Shown piece after piece: positions 62,936 to 64,000 of a DNA stretch of 64,000 bases (positions are counted from its first letter, which is position 1; each line of letters starts with the position of its first letter). The stretch comes from Arcobacter sp. CECT 8985. Its GTDB lineage: Bacteria; Campylobacterota; Campylobacteria; Campylobacterales; Arcobacteraceae. The notes beneath the pieces were generated by a model. That model did not search any database and was not told the DNA's origin. It saw only the letters and a list, made by a program, of their open reading frames with translations. The DNA lies in the NCBI RefSeq assembly GCF_004116495.1, contig NZ_PDKC01000003.1, positions 86,391 to 150,390 on the forward strand, given 5' to 3'. Position numbers and translations under genes: made by a program.

Positions 62936-64000
62936 TTATTTTTTATTTTTTATATTAAATAAAAGTAGTCCATTACCAGAATAAATTTCTACTTTATTAT
63001 CTTTATTTGAAAAATAAATATCTTTAATAAATAATTTGATTATTAGATCTTTATGTTCTATTTTAAAAATCATTTTTTTATAGTTTGTTTTATCAATAAC
63101 TTTGATTTTTTCTTTTTTTAGTTTTTCTAAAATATGTCTTAAATCAAGTTGAAAAAGTTTATTTTCTATTTTAAGGTTTAATATTGAATGTTTCTCTAAC
63201 CAGTATGTAAAATATTTAGTTCCATAATATGCTTTTTTTATATAACTTGAAAAATTAAATACAAATGAATAGTTATAGTTTTTAGAATTTATTGCAATAT
63301 CATCAAGCTTGAAGTTTTTAAGGTATTTTTTTTGTTTTAAAGAGTATTTTGTTGTATATTCTATATTTAAGTATTTTAAATGAGATTTTGTATTCATTTT
63401 TGTTTTAAATATTTTTTTTAATTCTTCTTTCCCTTTTCTACTATTTTCTAGATAATTCAAAAGAGATGTTATTTCTACTCTTTGTTGTTTTGGAAGTTCA
63501 TTTTTTGCAGGAATTACTTTTTTATTTATATACATATCATTTTTTATAAATATATTTTTTAATCTATTAATTTGTGAATAAATAGATACATTATGAGCAT
63601 TAAATGGAGTTATTGAGCTAAATATAGAAAGTATAAAAAGAGATATAACAGCATTTTTTATATTAAATTGTTTTTTTATTAATTCATAAATTAATAGATA
63701 AATAAACCAAATAGCACAAGCAATAAGAACGTATCTTGAAGGTGTTATTCCATATTCAGAAATTCTAGTATATATTGAGATAGATAAAAATATTATAGGG
63801 ATAATTGAAAAATAAGTTGAAAATTTAAGTATAAAGTTAGTTAGTTTATTGTGCTTTTTTAAACCTATTAGTAAACTTTTTACAACTATAACTATAGTAA
63901 AAAATAAGCAAATTATAAATGCTAAGTTTCCTTTTGGAAGTTCTTGTAAAATAGTTATTTTGGCAAAATATATATATAAAATAATTGTATATACAAAAAC
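62936..64000 (-). CDS. DUF4153 membrane protein, C-terminal part, truncated by the right edge
   Basis: The frame is open from the right edge to the stop at 62936 (354 residues seen); a Met at 63535 is internal. Residues from the edge form about five membrane helices (VFVYTIILYIYF, LAFIICLFFTIVIVV, FSIIPIIFLSISIY, then YVLIACAIWFIYLL and AVISLFILSIF). The DUF4153 marks LQELPKGN and YGITPSRY are present. A lysine-rich soluble tail of about 200 residues follows. The family is membrane-bound and of unknown function. The N-terminal helices lie outside the window. Confidence 0.75.
   Translation of the reverse strand, partial: VFVYTIILYIYFAKITILQELPKGNLAFIICLFFTIVIVVKSLLIGLKKHNKLTNFILKFSTYFSIIPIIFLSISIYTRISEYGITPSRYVLIACAIWFIYLLIYELIKKQFNIKNAVISLFILSIFSSITPFNAHNVSIYSQINRLKNIFIKNDMYINKKVIPAKNELPKQQRVEITSLLNYLENSRKGKEELKKIFKTKMNTKSHLKYLNIEYTTKYSLKQKKYLKNFKLDDIAINSKNYNYSFVFNFSSYIKKAYYGTKYFTYWLEKHSILNLKIENKLFQLDLRHILEKLKKEKIKVIDKTNYKKMIFKIEHKDLIIKLFIKDIYFSNKDNKVEIYSGNGLLLFNIKNKK

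Noticed and set aside
62936..63535. A separate 199-residue gene
   Set aside because: The frame stays open to the window edge with membrane helices and DUF4153 motifs, so the Met at 63535 is internal.
1..64000. tRNA or rRNA genes
   Set aside because: No cloverleaf-like or rRNA-like segment was noticed by eye in any gap; a covariance-model scan would be needed to exclude them firmly.

Overview
The window is strongly AT-rich chromosomal DNA with short intergenic gaps, many ATGA or near-abutting gene junctions and occasional TTG/GTG starts. Several genes are typical of Campylobacterota: a Cj0069-like protein, a short PabB, the ndk-yceD-rpmF-plsX-fabH order and a DUF4153 membrane protein. Together with the 2-methylcitrate genes, NnrS and the metabolic repertoire, this suggests an Arcobacter-type organism (Arcobacter, Poseidonibacter, Halarcobacter or a relative). 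The assignment is inferred from gene content and codon style; no rRNA or tRNA gene was found.

Layout. 1-10.7 kb: a bioF-like gene, DUF502, yraN, thiS, a FIST-domain histidine kinase with an OmpR-type regulator, and a divergent aldehyde dehydrogenase/DUF779 pair preceded by four tandem 11-bp repeats. Then come a MidA-like methyltransferase, an OmpA-like lipoprotein and pyruvate kinase. 10.8-23.2 kb: an accessory island. It has a PAAR-like/VasX-like effector gene broken by one in-frame TAA, then a lipoprotein, two zinc-ribbon/Sel1 proteins, LemA, a long DUF3137-like protein and a duplicated TPR protein. Four of these proteins share an unnamed ~45-residue module, and the island carries clear traces of cassette duplication. 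23.3-46.1 kb: mostly housekeeping genes (tolC-like, argD, pyrB, pabB/pabC, azlCD, fabH-plsX-rpmF-yceD, ndk, ferredoxin, metK, 2-Cys peroxiredoxin, rho, murI, dnaX, dsb-like, hemC). 46.1-55.2 kb: nnrS with an FNR-type palindrome, then the 2-methylcitrate genes prpB-prpC-acnD-prpF with an unfamiliar divergent regulator and a LysE-type exporter. 55.3-64 kb: an AraC/GyrI-like regulator, a lipoprotein, recQ, a lone STAND NTPase with an Mrr-like nuclease domain that looks like an acquired defence gene, and the C-terminal part of a DUF4153 protein running off the right edge.

How the genes work together. Propionate is oxidised through the methylcitrate route by the prp genes, probably controlled by the divergent regulator through repeated TGTAYAAT-like sites. 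The FIST kinase and its regulator probably control aldehyde oxidation. The effector island looks like an orphan type VI secretion cargo/immunity locus, since no structural T6SS gene lies in the window. The best candidates for undescribed biology are the shared immunity-like module and its cassette scar, the FIST/11-bp-repeat circuit, a small RNA candidate with an exposed anti-Shine-Dalgarno stretch near 1.25 kb, the prp regulator, and the Mrr-STAND gene.
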